Notes: generated from the letters alone by a model not told the origin. A stretch of DNA of 64,000 bases from Symbiodinium kawagutii (GCA_009767595.1 VSDK01022078.1:390566-454565), one strand, 5' to 3'. Positions 38,108 through 47,194 are shown, counted from the stretch's first letter. Numbers and translations: made by a program.

Positions 38108-38257
38108 CACAGCTGATGCTTGCCTGATGTCATGTAGGTGTGATGCTACATGACATGCGGCCGAGGAGTTTCGGATTAAAAATCACCATTCGAATCCGAT
38201 TTTCATTCAATCATTCGTGTTATGAGTGGTTCGCGGCTGCTGCCCTGCAGCCTTGTT

Positions 38258-38455
38258 TTAGAGAGAGTTTGGGACTGGTGTGAGCTGTAGGTTTGACATG
38301 ATTTGACACTGTTCAAGGAACATCGCGCTGTTTTCCAGGTTTTGGTTTTCTTGTCTTTGTTTCGCATCTTGGTCGTAAACCGTTTTCTTCTTTTGAAAAA
38401 TGAGACTGCAAGCGTTCATTAAACCGATATCCATTTCCGGGACAGTCGCTTGCAC
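38258..38455 (-). CDS. possible coiled-coil exon, unknown
   Basis: Minus frame reads EMDIGLMNACSLIFQKK, KTVYDQDAKQRQENQNL and ENSAMFLEQCQIMSNLQ. Gln/Asn/Glu-rich, coiled-coil-like, ends at a stop. Confidence 0.38.
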   Translation of the reverse strand: MQATVPEMDIGLMNACSLIFQKKKTVYDQDAKQRQENQNLENSAMFLEQCQIMSNLQLTPVPNSL

Positions 38456-38636
38456 ACAGCAATCCCATTCTAATCCTGTGTTCTACATCTTGTGATGGCC
38501 TCCTCGAAAAAAAGAGTGATGATTTCTATATAATTGGTGCGGCGGGCCCTGGTTATCATGACTGGGCAGCCGAGGGTGAGACCGCCAGCAATAGCATTGA
38601 GGCATAATTTGCCAGAAACTTTTCATCACCAACCAT

Positions 38637-38830
38637 TCATGGATTGATGGTGTACCGCATTTCCTGACTGATGGACAGTACCCAGCGAATGTCATCAGGT
38701 AAAAGTGGTCGCTTGGATTCTAAGGTTGGATTGCGACAGGTTGATTTATGTTTCACAGTTCTTGGTAAGTTTTGGCACAAGTTGCCAAACAAGGACTTCA
38801 AAGTGCAAAAACTGTCCGACAAACACAAGT
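38637..38830 (-). CDS. possible exon, unknown
   Basis: Minus frame reads KSLFGNLCQNLPRTVKH, KSTCRNPTLESKRPLLP and DDIRWVLSISQEMRYTI. Good texture in the central part. Confidence 0.38.
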
Positions 38831-39219
38831 GACATGACAAAAGGAAAAGGCAAAAGCTGATGACAGCAACGTTCACTTACGTTTTTCCATTAGGCTCGGC
38901 CAGGACGACGCATTTCACAATGCTTCAGCTCGCCATGATAGATGATTTGAATTTGCAATAATTTGCATAATGACTCAGAAAATTCGGCAGACTGTGGGAG
39001 ATCATGGATACTGCATTATGATGCTGCATTGTTTGGTGCACACTGTCATCTATTGCATCATGATTTGTTAGGTATTCAGATTTAGCTGTGCCCTGAGGTC
39101 GCTACGCACTGGCTATGTGCATAAAGGTCAAACCGTCACTTGGCACCGAAGAGTCATGGGAAAGTGACGGATGTTGCCTCAAAATGAGCTTTTTGACACA
39201 GGGAACCTGTGGAATTTTT

Positions 39220-39309
39220 GAACGCCGCATGTGTTTCTGCCAATTCCGAGGAAATGCAACCTTGGCCAATTTTCATCAACTATCTGACTCTTGGGCTGCA
39301 GATACCAAG
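39220..39309 (+). CDS. possible exon cut by repeat block
   Basis: Plus frame reads RRMCFCQFRGNATLANF then HQLSDSWAADTKAYMF, and runs straight into the repeat block at 39310. If real, the block interrupts or ends the gene. Confidence 0.3.
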
Positions 39310-39394
39310 GCATATATGTTCCAGCCCAAGGCCCCGACGGCCCCCCCCTCCCCCCCCCCAATGTCATCCCCACCCCTCCCACCCCCCAGTAGTT

Positions 39395-39550
39395 CTAACC
39401 TCCATGCTATTTGCAGCATTTTGGAGCCTTCCCCTCTCATTTCCATGCTATTTCCAGCATTTTGGAGCCTTGCCCTCCCATTTGCATGCTATTTGTAGCA
39501 TTTTGAAGCCTTAACCTCCCATTTGCATGCTACTTGCAGCATTTGGGAGC
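39395..39550. repeat. tandem repeat, ~47 bp x 3-4
   Basis: Units of CTCCCATTTGCATGCTATTT then GCAGCATTTTGGAGCCTT, three clear copies and one partial. Left half of the interior of the inverted-repeat block. Confidence 0.8.
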
Positions 39551-39589
39551 TTTACGTACTGCATACCTGCCTCCTGCCCCTTTGCCACC

Positions 39590-40165
39590 TACCTGAATCT
39601 ATATACTACCTATATGCTACTTATATAACACCCATGTATACTACCTATATGCTACCTAAATTCTATTTATACACTACTTACACATTTGTTCATACTACCT
39701 ATGTACTGCCTATATGCTACCTACATATTACCTTTACACTCCCTGTATGCTACCTACATACTAACTATGTACTTATATGCTACCTACATACTACCCATCT
39801 ACATATATGCTACCTACATACTACCTATATACACCTATGTATTGCCTACATACTGCCCATATGCTACTTAAATACTACCTACATACTACACACTACACAC
39901 TACCTATATTTTACATAGTATATGCACTACCTACATGCTACCTATATACTATCTGTTTGCTACCAATATACTGCCCATATACTGGCTACATACTACCTAT
40001 ATACTACCTGTATGCTACCCATAGACTTCCCATATCATATATTACTTATATGCCACCTACACCTACATAGTACCCATATAGCATCTATATATTACTTGCA
40101 TACTAGTTACATACCACCAACATGCAACCTACATATTACTTCTGCTTATGCACTACTTAGATACT
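39590..40165. repeat. CTACCTATATGCTACC minisatellite
   Basis: About 575 bases of drifting 10-base CTACCTATAT / CTACCTACAT units. Plus-strand frames read as Tyr/Leu/Thr strings (YATYILP), an artefact of the repeat. Too irregular for a CRISPR array. Confidence 0.85.
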
Positions 40166-40200
40166 ACCGCCCCACTCCCCAAACCACCCCACCACCACAC

Positions 40201-40243
40201 CACAGGGGGGGGGTGAGGATGGGGAGGGGGGGGGGGGGGGGGG
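40201..40243. repeat. G-tract, potential quadruplex
   Basis: Runs of G9, G4 and more than 20 G separated by TGAGGAT and A. Preceded at 40170-40200 by CCCC/CCACC motifs. Strong G-quadruplex potential and a likely assembly and replication trouble spot. Confidence 0.85.
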
Positions 40244-40351
40244 CAGCCGGGCTGGAACATATATGCATTGCTTTCCTGCCGGTGCCAGCTTTCCGGGTTT
40301 TCGCAATAAGATAGTCTTGATTTGTGAAGTAACGCCTGAGGAAGACATGGT

Positions 40352-40567
40352 TTGTGCTACTTGGAATGCAGTTGGATCGCGATGAAATCATTTCGGCCTG
40401 CGTGTATCGTCCCGCACTTTTGTGGTTTTTTGGTTGGCACATTTGCCCAGCAAGCTGAGGCTAGATTTGGTGGTCGTGGGGCCCGATTGGTCACTTGCCT
40501 TGGAGAACTGTTTGTGGCGCATCCATCGCCCATGTTGACTCAGTGCGGGTCACATGTAACGCCGTAG
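40352..40567 (+). CDS. possible exon, unknown
   Basis: Plus frame reads TFAQQAEARFGGRGARL, VTCLGELFVAHPSPMLT and QCGSHVTP to TAG. Another plus frame reads LGMQLDRDEIISACVYR slightly upstream. Either could be exonic. Confidence 0.35.
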   Translation: MCYLECSWIAMKSFRPACIVPHFCGFLVGTFAQQAEARFGGRGARLVTCLGELFVAHPSPMLTQCGSHVTP

Positions 40568-40702
40568 CATTTCCCCGACCCATGTGGGTCGGAGAGGTTA
40601 TAGCTCATACCATGGCACGGCCACCTCTCCTTGCACTTGTGAGTGTCCACCAGGTCAGTGGGAAGCTAGACACACATTCGCTTGCCATGTTTTCGTCCGT
40701 GT

Positions 40703-40817
40703 TTTCATGTGGTTGTTTCTCAGAATAGGGACCCCCAAATCATCCATCAATAATCATTTTTGTAAATAGGCCAACCATTTTGGGGTACCCTCAACGCTCG
40801 AGAAACCACTATATGAT
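40703..40817. mobile_element. MITE-like family copy C
   Basis: Left end GTTTCTCAGAATAGGGACCC, CCAAATCATCCATCA; right end TTTTGGGGTACCCTC then CTCGAGAAACCAC. Ends are inverted repeats. The left end matches the reverse complement of copy D's right end over about 35 bases. Confidence 0.6.
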
Positions 40818-40819
40818 CC

Positions 40820-41500
40820 AAATCCTGGTGCTCAGGGTCATGACCTTTATACAACTCTCAGCTCCTAGCGATGAAGAAGGCCAGGGATGGTGGTGCCAGC
40901 GGATGTCATGAAATCATCCAAGAAACTAAATCAACCTAATTTGTAATTGTGAAATAATTTATCATAGTATATATCTTTTATTCCCCAGTACCAATGTGTC
41001 AATACAGACAAACGAGTATTTGTTCATATATGTCCAGATTTAAATACATTCTCTCTTCTATACCGTGAAATTTGCCGGTGTAAATAAAGTTCCGCTTTTG
41101 AAAACCTGCTGTGCTACCTCGCGGGGTGAGGCGGCGCCAGTTTCAACCGCTTAATGCGAAGCATTCGAGTGGCGCAGCCCTCAGAGGGCGGCGCCCTGGG
41201 CGGCTTCGGTGGTCACAACCATCACTTGGATGATCATCCCACGCTTGGTGAATGTAACCAGGCAACCAGGGTTCATAGCTACCATTCTTGTGGGTTATAC
41301 CATGGTGATAACTGGGATAGCTTACCATAGCCACCCTGTAAAGTAGCTGGATGAACCTCAAAGAAACCATGGTTAGCTCACCAACCAGTGTAAGGAGATG
41401 AGACCTGCAGGTGTTTGACACTGATTTTGGAGACCTGATTGACTTGAGGACATGCGGGGGGAGAGAAAGAGACTACGAAACGAGTAGGATGTGATGATCA
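40820..41500. other. no confident gene
   Basis: AT-rich part to 41100, then a GC-rich stretch (41110-41230) with open frames on both strands, and 41240-41420 with ACCATGGTGATAAC-type repeats. The minus frame AWDDHPSDGCDHRSRPG at about 41160-41240 is the best candidate but is unsupported. Confidence 0.3.
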
Positions 41501-41599
41501 CGCTTGGTGACTAGGCAACTATCGATAGACTTATCCCACTTATCACCAGGGTCATAATCACGTTACTGAGTGGGATGATCATCCAAAAAGTCCAAGTAA

Positions 41600-41792
41600 T
41601 GATGTCACCATGACTTTGAGCACGGGTAGAGCAGGCGCCATGTGACATGCATAGTTTGTTCCCCTTGCAGTCGTGACTCTGTCGAGGTGCGAACTGTGCG
41701 TTTGCTTCGTTTGGCCACTTGCCTTCTTGGGAAAAACCTGCGGGCCTTTCTGGGTCTTGTGGGATAAGAAGGCATTCGGAATGCAGTTGCAA
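41600..41792 (-). CDS. minus-strand exon, unknown product
   Basis: Minus frame reads LQLHSECLLIPQDPERP, AGFSQEGKWPNEANAQF, APRQSHDCKGNKLCMSH and GACSTRAQ. A second minus frame is open but more basic. No family. Confidence 0.4.
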
Positions 41793-41848
41793 GCTGCTTC
41801 CAGTAACTCAGGTTAGCTGTTGCTGCCATGCATTTCTTAACAACGCAG

Positions 41849-41981
41849 GGGCGGATCAGATGCAGAGAGAGTGGGCACCCAATCCATTGAGGTAAAACTC
41901 AAGCGGGTCATCGACATGGCAAAGGACAGAATCACTTCAGAGGCACAAATGCAGCGTTGGAAACAAAAAATCAACTCGTGA
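41849..41981 (+). CDS. terminal exon, helical, unknown product
   Basis: Acceptor TTAACAACGCAG, then GGSDAERVGTQSIEVKL, KRVIDMAKDRITSEAQM and QRWKQKINS to TGA 41979-41981. The amphipathic charged helix and clean acceptor make it a good exon. Just upstream of the ion-channel region, relation unknown. Confidence 0.58.
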
Positions 41982-41987
41982 ATAAAC

Positions 41988-42194
41988 ATGTGTCCAGTCA
42001 ACACAGTGAACAGTGGAAAATGCTTTGAGTTAACAGTTGAACTTCCCAGACTTTCAGGTGGTTTTCATTTTATTGAACATCCTGAAGTTGATCGTCCTGC
42101 TGCTTGGTGGCAAAAGCCCAGAGCAATAGAGCCTACGAGAGGGGAAAGACGACTACAAACATTGAAGCAAACCCAAAACCGATCATGCAAATGA
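41988..42194 (+). CDS. ORF, unknown product
   Basis: Plus frame reads NSGKCFELTVELPRLSG, GFHFIEHPEVDRPAAWW, QKPRAIEPTRGERRLQT to TGA. Reasonable texture; it may be 3' UTR of the previous exon. Confidence 0.33.
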   Translation: MCPVNTVNSGKCFELTVELPRLSGGFHFIEHPEVDRPAAWWQKPRAIEPTRGERRLQTLKQTQNRSCK

Positions 42195-42250
42195 ACGGCT
42201 GAATACCGAACCGAAAATAAAACCAAAAGCGATCAAATTGCCACCTTCAG

Positions 42251-42378
42251 TTGCTTCAAGTTTCCTTGCGGCCGAGGCTTTTGCTGGTGAATCACTTCGT
42301 AGCATCATTGTGGCAACCAAGCAGCACCAAAGCGCCGTTGGATGTGCGTATCGCCGGGTGGTGCCATGGACCTCCGAG
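42251..42378 (+). CDS. exon, 42 codons, unknown product
   Basis: Acceptor GCCACCTTCAG, two bases, then ASSFLAAEAFAGESLRS, IIVATKQHQSAVGCAYR and RVVPWTSE, donor GTATTT. Length and phase are consistent. It may belong to the channel gene downstream, but no channel motif is visible. Confidence 0.58.
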
Positions 42379-42412
42379 GTATTTGATGGGTGACCTGGGA
42401 ACTCCTGGGCAG

Positions 42413-42500
42413 TCCAACTGGAGGGACGAGTCTTGGCAGAACTGCTCGGAACTGCAGACCCGTTGCCACGCCTGTCACTGCTTTGTTGTCATTACCGTCA
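42413..42500 (+). CDS. exon, Cys-rich, unknown product
   Basis: After CCTGGGCAG the frame reads SNWRDESWQNCSELQTR, CHACHCFVV. The Trp pairs and C-x2-C-x-C cluster look structured. The end is undefined. Confidence 0.42.
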
Positions 42501-42539
42501 TGATCAAGTTGGGAATGGTCCTTAATTAGTCGCCCATAT

Positions 42540-42755
42540 TATCCAAGATTATCCAACAGGCAAAATCATTGACCACCGATATTAGCCAATCGTTTCATTA
42601 TCAACTGTGACTATCATCGAACAAGGTCGTTGGTTAGTCGCCAATAGCATTGTCACGATCAACATGATCAACTGTGATGATCAACAGGAAAGGGCAGGAA
42701 AGATAATTACCCATTCCATATTAAATCCAAAATAAACATCATTGTTGGCGGCCGA
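42540..42755. other. no gene seen
   Basis: AT-rich repeats of ATTGGCCAATC / GATCAACTGTGA type with partial inverted symmetry (GATATTAGCCAATCG and GATATTGGCCAATC). Confidence 0.3.
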
Positions 42756-42759
42756 TATT

Positions 42760-42878
42760 GGCCAATCTTTCCAGGTAAGCTTCTGCTGACTCTTCTCCCG
42801 CTTTTGGCGCGTGGTCAGGTTTATGGAATGCAGCCTACGCAGCAATCCATCGAGTATCGATATGCAACGGCGTTGCAC
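42760..42878 (-). CDS. minus-strand exon, basic, unknown
   Basis: Minus frame reads QRRCISILDGLLRRLHS then INLTTRQKREKSQQ before a likely donor. Positively charged helix. Confidence 0.4.
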
Positions 42879-43230
42879 TGGAGCCTAACCCAGTTTACTC
42901 CAGCAACTGCAACTCGCTGAACATGACTTTGCTGGAGAGATATCCCCAATGACTTTCGGATGGTTGATTGGTTGACTACTGTCCTTCAGAGGGGTGGTTC
43001 AACCACTATAATCTGTAGGAGTCGTCATGATGTTGGCGATCCCAAAAATAGATCATTGAATGGTGTGCGGCCGGCGCCAAAATGTTGTTGAATGTGCTGT
43101 TCAGAGTCGATGAGTAAGATGTTTGCGTCAAGAATCGCTTAAAGTTTGGAACTGCAAAACGCAGGTTTCAACTGTCCTCTTTTATATCAAGGACGTTGGT
43201 AAAGCCCAAGTGCAGTTTTGATCTATACTA

Positions 43231-43413
43231 TTGGCGCAAGCATGCTGTACCATGAGACTTGGGCGACAGCCTTCAATCGTAAAGTCCGGTCCTGGAATCC
43301 AACATCGCTGCATTATATATTGCACAGGGGGGACATCTTATTTGAATGACCGCGATCCACTGGATGAATTCCGACAAACTACCAGCAAGTCTATTTCTGA
43401 TTCACCAGCCTAG
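43231..43413 (+). CDS. ORF or exon, unknown
   Basis: Plus frame reads LGRQPSIVKSGPGIQHR, CIIYCTGGTSYLNDRDP and LDEFRQTTSKSISDSPA to TAG. It lies just upstream of the S6 exon and may be channel sequence, but no channel motif is present. Confidence 0.38.
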   Translation: MAQACCTMRLGRQPSIVKSGPGIQHRCIIYCTGGTSYLNDRDPLDEFRQTTSKSISDSPA

Positions 43414-43533
43414 TGAGTTGGGAATTTGATTTGTTGCATTGCAGTAGCTTCTATGCCTATGCATGTTGTCTATGCGGGTTTGTTTCGGGGGTTGTCGCAG
43501 CTGTTTTCGTAAACGCCTGGAACATGCTTCAAG

Positions 43534-43610
43534 GTGGACGTGCATCCGCAGAACTTGGTCGAGCGCACCTTCGCGATCCTCGTGCTGATTTTCGGCCTGG
43601 TCCTGTTTTC
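43534..43610 (+). CDS. channel exon: pre-S6 and S6 first half
   Basis: Acceptor CATGCTTCAAG, then VDVHPQNLVERTFAILV, LIFGLVLF, donor GTCCCG in phase 2. The motif PxNxxERxFA followed by a hydrophobic helix is the S6 entry of this channel family. Joins to 43700 to give GLVLFSSFVSSITASM. Confidence 0.8.
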
Positions 43611-45482
43611 GTCCCGAGCTCGGACCAGTTCCATCCGCATCCATCTGGTGACTCATTGACTGCGACCATGTTTCCTTGGGGCACGGCCTGTGGAACAAGG
43701 TCTTTCGTCAGTTCAATCACTGCCTCAATGACTCAGTTGCGGAATATGCAGGACAGCCTTAGTTGCACGAAGGGAAAACACGGGAAAACTGCGCACATAT
43801 TTGCATATATGTATATGCAATCATCTGACGATAGGCAAGTTGATCAGTATGATGACCGATGCTTCATGGTTTCAGCCTTTGTTTAGTGACCCCCAGCTTG
43901 AACCCGATACTCGAGCGCAAGCCCACACTGTGCAGGAAGACAAATCGAAACAATTTTGGTTGCTGAGACGTTCCTTGGCACCTACACGGTTGGAAGCAAC
44001 CAGACACGGCAGTGATTGCGTCTCCAATAAAAACTTGTCTTTTGGAAACCGCTATTACCATGGAGACAAGTGTCTACCAGCTTATGGAGAGGAGGAGATT
44101 TAGATCTGATTGTTTACCTACCAGCTTATTTAGTAGGACGAGTGTCTACCAGCTAAGCTTTGACAAAGCTCGCTCTGCCAAGGATATTTGCTGCAGAAGA
44201 AGGTGCCCGCCGAGCTCAACTTCAAGGTGCCCCGACACAGCCATGCTGCGCTCGGATCTGAGAATGGCCGTCCTTGCAGCAGGTGCTGCGCTACACGGAA
44301 TACGCCACGAGTCGTTCGGGAGAAGCCATCCCGGAAGCTCGCAGCATGGGGTCGTCGCTGCATGTTGTTGCTATGCATTGGAAGTTCTTACCTCACGTTC
44401 TTGTGGTCAATGAATTAATAAAGCTGATTGAAACTTTCATGTGAGCTTGTGACAGCTTGTGACTCAGGAAAGCCGCATCACTATTCTCAACGTGTTGACC
44501 AAGCAGTTGCAAAGTGAGCTGCGCTTTGTTACACATTTCGGAGCCCCGGCTGACCAAAACATGCGCTGCAAGAGCCTGGTTTGTTGTGATGAGAAGGTGC
44601 AGCGGAAAGGAACACAGCTCAGGATGTGTCAAGGAGCATGGCTTCTTTAACCTGCTTTCCACCATGAACGAATCCGTGCTGCACATGATGCTGCTCGAAT
44701 GCATCCAGTTGAAGCACCCTGATGCGATCTGTAAAAGCTCTGTGCCAAGGTCCAGTGGCAAAGCTTTCAATTCAAAGTCTCTTGCTGCGCAAGACCCGCT
44801 CTTCGACATTGCCACAGACCTAGCACTGCTTAGCACCACAAGTTGCAGCATTTCTTGGAAGTTGTGCTGTCTTGACTGCTGGACTATGCTGGGCTGTTAC
44901 TGAGATGGAGTTGCCCATCTGCATGTTCCTTGGCTGCCCTGCTTGAACTTGTCGGCTTGTTCTTGGAATTGTGTGAATGAATGTGAATGATGCCTTCCAT
45001 TTTGGTGTGAAAACATGGCACAATGACGGCTTCGTGCTGTAGAAAGCGTGAGGGTACCGTGCTTCGGGAGGTACTTTGTGGAGCGAGGACAGGTGCTGTA
45101 CACACAGGCGGGGGCATACCCCGCAGTCACAAAGTGTCAAGGTTTGATTTGGGTCGGCAGCTGATGACGCGAAGTTCCTGAAGTTTTCCTTTGGGGCAAG
45201 TGGTATCATGCAAACTACGTGGCCCTGCCATGTATGCTTCACACTAGTTTTCAATTTCTGAACGTTCAGCCTGGCCCACATGTGACAGCAGACATAAGCT
45301 GTTTGCCATCCGTGGTGCAGGGACAACCTGCTGGCCTGCAAACCGGTTGGGATGCCCTAGTGGACCTTGATGACATGGGAGATGAAGTCATTCTTCAAAA
45401 ACAACCCCAGCAGCTGACAGCTTATCATCAAAAGCTGGTCGCCATGAAAAATGGAGGCTTCGTTGGCATGGATCTTTTTTGA
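43534..45482 (+). CDS. cation channel, S6 + C-linker + cNMP-binding-like region, partial
   Basis: Exons of a voltage- or cyclic-nucleotide-gated-type cation channel of the kind abundant in dinoflagellates and ciliates. Order: 43534-43610 and 43700-43751 (S6 helix), 43936-43977, 44197-44226, 44283-~44340 (C-linker), 44468-~44545, 44634-~44820 (start of the cNMP-binding-like fold), ~45053-45127 and 45201-~45264 (later part of that fold). Phases join exactly at the first two junctions and plausibly at the rest, with GA, GC and GT donors. Segments S1-S5 and the pore helix are not found upstream in recognisable form, so the gene is incomplete or broken. Role: regulated cation flux across a membrane. 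Confidence 0.7.
43700..43751 (+). CDS. channel exon: S6 second half
   Basis: Acceptor GTGGAACAAG, one base, then SFVSSITASMTQLRNMQ. FSSFVSSITxxMxxLR is the conserved end of S6 in these channels. The exon appears to end before GACAGC, a GA donor if the join to EDKSKQF at 43936 is correct. Confidence 0.8.
43936..43977 (+). CDS. channel exon: start of C-linker
   Basis: Acceptor ACACTGTGCAG, then EDKSKQFWLLRRSL before GCACCT (a GC donor). SxQFWLLRRxL is the conserved helix after S6. Phase 0 on both sides. Confidence 0.7.
44030..44160. repeat. TACCAGCTTAT repeats in channel intron
   Basis: GTGTCTACCAGCTTAT occurs at about 44070 and, with variation, 44124 and 44142. Short imperfect tandem repeat inside an intron. 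Confidence 0.5.
44197..44226 (+). CDS. channel micro-exon: C-linker
   Basis: 30 bases, 10 codons KKVPAELNFK, acceptor TTTGCTGCAG and donor GTGCCC. Corresponds to the +xVPxxLxxxV stretch between LLRRxL and RYxEYA in related channels. Short, but phase 0 on both sides. Confidence 0.55.
44283..44340 (+). CDS. channel exon: C-linker RYxEYA helix
   Basis: Acceptor CCTTGCAGCAG, then VLRYTEYATSRSGEAIP. RYxEYA is the conserved C-linker helix. The end is probably at a GC donor after IPE. Confidence 0.62.
44468..44545 (+). CDS. channel exon: end of C-linker
   Basis: Acceptor TTGTGACTCAG, then ESRITILNVLTKQLQSE and LRFVTHF. LLxxLSxxLxxELxF is the usual pattern before the cNMP-binding fold. The frame stays open to 44650, so the donor is not fixed. 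Confidence 0.62.
44634..44820 (+). CDS. channel exon(s): start of cNMP-binding-like fold
   Basis: Acceptor ATGTGTCAAG, then EHGFFNLLSTMNESVLH, MMLLEC, and further on SLAAQDPLFDIATD in the same frame. HxFFxxL and SLAxxDxLF are the conserved blocks. The intervening 25 codons (IQLKHPDAICKSSVPRS...) may be a retained intron between GT- and AG-like sites. Confidence 0.6.
45053..45127 (+). CDS. channel exon: beta-roll segment
   Basis: After GAAAGCGTGAG the frame reads VPCFGRYFVERGQVLYT and QAGAYPAVTKCQ. FVxxGxVxYT fits the beta strands of a cNMP-binding-like domain. The phosphate-binding cassette itself is not evident. Confidence 0.5.
45201..45482 (+). CDS. channel exon and possible C-terminus
   Basis: Acceptor CTTTGGGGCAAG, then WYHANYVALPCMLHTSF, QFLN, followed by an open frame reading GWDALVDLDDMGDEVIL and HQKLVAMKNGGFVGMDL to TGA 45480-45482. 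WxHxxxxxAxxCxLxxxxxxxF matches the block after the cNMP fold. The later part may be a separate exon. Confidence 0.5.
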   Translation, partial: WYHANYVALPCMLHTSFQFLNVQPGPHVTADISCLPSVVQGQPAGLQTGWDALVDLDDMGDEVILQKQPQQLTAYHQKLVAMKNGGFVGMDLF

Positions 45483-45629
45483 CACGTTACGGAACCATGG
45501 GGTACTGATATTTGCGAGTGGGATTTTACCAAGATTCACGGATGGCAGATGTCACTTCTTCACATCCGCCAAGGCACTATGCCCCTGTGCCTTGATTGCA
45601 AAATGCTGAAGCCGAGAAACGATGGTTAT

Positions 45630-45752
45630 TTCTATTTATTTCTTAATAGGGAACCCCTAAAAATGGAATAAAATGGATGGGTCTGATTGAAAATGACTGA
45701 TGATGGATGATTTGGGGGTACCCCTATTTTGAAAAACACCCACGTGGTGAAA
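45630..45752. mobile_element. MITE-like family copy D
   Basis: Left end TTTCTTAATAGGGAACCCCT; right end GATTTGGGGGTACCCCTATT then TTGAAAAACACCC. The reverse complement of the right end (GTGTTTTTCAAAATAGGGG, TACCCCCAAATCATCCATC) matches the left end of copy C. Confidence 0.6.
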
Positions 45753-45987
45753 AGAACTGAGACAAAGAGATGTTTCGAGCAACAGATACGCGGGTGAATC
45801 CTCAAGTATCCACATGATTTGGCGAAGATCCAACAAAATGAACCATTCTCTGACTACTCCAGTAGTTGAAGATAGATCAAAGATGAAATTCTAGTTCCCC
45901 GATGGGTTCCTCATGGACCCATGGATTTCTGTCCTACATGAATTATGCAATGGAAAGCCCATGTTTTTCCCAAGGTTTTCCTTACAG

Positions 45988-46079
45988 GTGCAACCGCTGA
46001 GAGCTCCAAGCTGAGGCCTACCTTTGAATCTGAAGGCTTCATTCCTCCAGATCCCGAACCTTGGCAGGGCCATGTATAA
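45988..46079 (+). CDS. terminal exon, acidic/Pro-rich, unknown
   Basis: Acceptor GGTTTTCCTTACAG, two bases, then ATAESSKLRPTFESEGF, IPPDPEPWQGHV to TAA 46077-46079. Good polypyrimidine tract. Could be the C-terminus of the channel gene or another gene. Confidence 0.55.
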
Positions 46080-46089
46080 AGCTGGTTGG

Positions 46090-46830
46090 GATATCCCTTG
46101 GGATCCCAGCAGGCCTTACGGGGGAGCGAGGCCAGGAGTGGCCACTCATCATATGGCAGTCATCGTCTGAAGGGGAACACTTGGGAGAATGACATGGGAA
46201 GAATGGCAAGAAGATTCGCTTTGAAAGATATTGCGCGATGAATCATTCGTGGCAAACAGGACCCATCTTCAAGGGCAACAAGAGATACAGAGAAATTATG
46301 GTTAATGATTGTTTCAGCCATTAGAAAGAGAAGATCAATCGGAGATCCACACCAATGAAGATAGTCACCAGCTGTTTAGGCAAGGGTGGTTTATGAATAA
46401 ACAGGAGGCTTCAAGAGATAAGCAATACAATGATTTTGTCGATTTACTGCTGGTTCATGGCGGCTTATAGTCATTTATCGTGCTGAACTAGCTGGTGAAC
46501 TAGCTGGTGTATAGTCATTTCCGGTTGGTTCAGAGACTGCTCAAGCAGCTTGGACCTTCAGAAGCCTTCAGGAAGGGGGCAATCCAGCTTCTCCGGTTGA
46601 GGGTGGCATTGTCTTCAGCTTAGTTGAAGCTCCAGATCTCAATGCCAAGCTGCGTTCAAAACAAAGGATTGAGATAAGTTGATGTTTTGACCCTTTGGCA
46701 AACCAACCTGGGATTGGAAGCTGCTTGACCTATTAAATCTGATGTTTTTGAACTTCCGGGTTGGTTTACCAGAGTGTAATCAGTTCAAATTGGTGTCGTA
46801 GTTTCGAGGCACCGCAGTCTCCCACTGGTT
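46090..46830. other. no gene seen
   Basis: Intergenic or intronic DNA. Direct repeat GAACTAGCTGGTG at about 46484 and 46497; TAGTCATTT(A/C)C motifs near 46468 and 46512. No exon supported. Confidence 0.35.
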
Positions 46831-46861
46831 GATTTGTTGCTTAGGCCATTGGCAAAAACGG

Positions 46862-46929
46862 TCATTTGTGTCACGACCTCAGCTACGCGATACGACGCGT
46901 TTCCCACCGCAGCTTGGGCCTACCGAGGT
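46862..46929 (+). CDS. possible exon with GTGAGA donor
   Basis: A GC-rich stretch ends at the strong donor GTGAGA (46930). Readable either as HDLSYAIRRVSHRSLGL or ICVTTSATRYDAFPTAA. The frame is not decided. Confidence 0.3.
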
Positions 46930-47121
46930 GAGATCGTTCTCTGGGCAAACTGGAAACACGTCGGGTCTGCCAGGGCCAGTTTCGAGCACCTCGGCTGGTG
47001 GTTAGGAGGGAGCGCGGCCAGGAGCCAGGGGTTTCGCGCTCTACCCTTGTAAAGGGGGAGCTGCAACCAGTGGTGTAACATGGTGTACCCAAATGGTATT
47101 TGTGTGTTCACTTTTCACTTA

Positions 47122-47194
47122 GGTCCAACATCGTCCAAGTCAATGCCAAAGGCTTCGCAGAATGCATCCGAAGAGTCACTTGGATACAGCATTG
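47122..47194 (+). CDS. possible exon, unknown
   Basis: After CTTTTCACTTAG the frame reads SNIVQVNAKGFAECIRR, VTWIQH and then a stop. The overlapping frame SSKSMPKASQNASEESL is an alternative. Confidence 0.38.

Larger units (their letters stand above)
39310..40266. mobile_element. inverted-repeat-bounded minisatellite block
   Basis: An 18-base perfect inverted repeat, GCATATATGTTCCAGCCC (39310-39327) and its complement (40249-40266), bounds 957 bases. Inside, in order: C-tracts, a ~47-base tandem repeat, a long CTACCTATATG minisatellite, and a G-tract mirroring the C-tracts. The symmetry (TIR then C-run ... G-run then TIR) suggests one element. No transposase; non-autonomous if mobile. Confidence 0.6.

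Noticed and set aside
39590-40165. CRISPR-like array
   Set aside because: Repeat units are about 10 bases, drift continuously and have no conserved-repeat/unique-spacer pattern; the genome is eukaryotic.
39523-40314. Long plus-strand frames rich in Tyr, Leu and Thr
   Set aside because: They are translations of the CTACCTATAT minisatellite; every frame is open because the repeat lacks stops.
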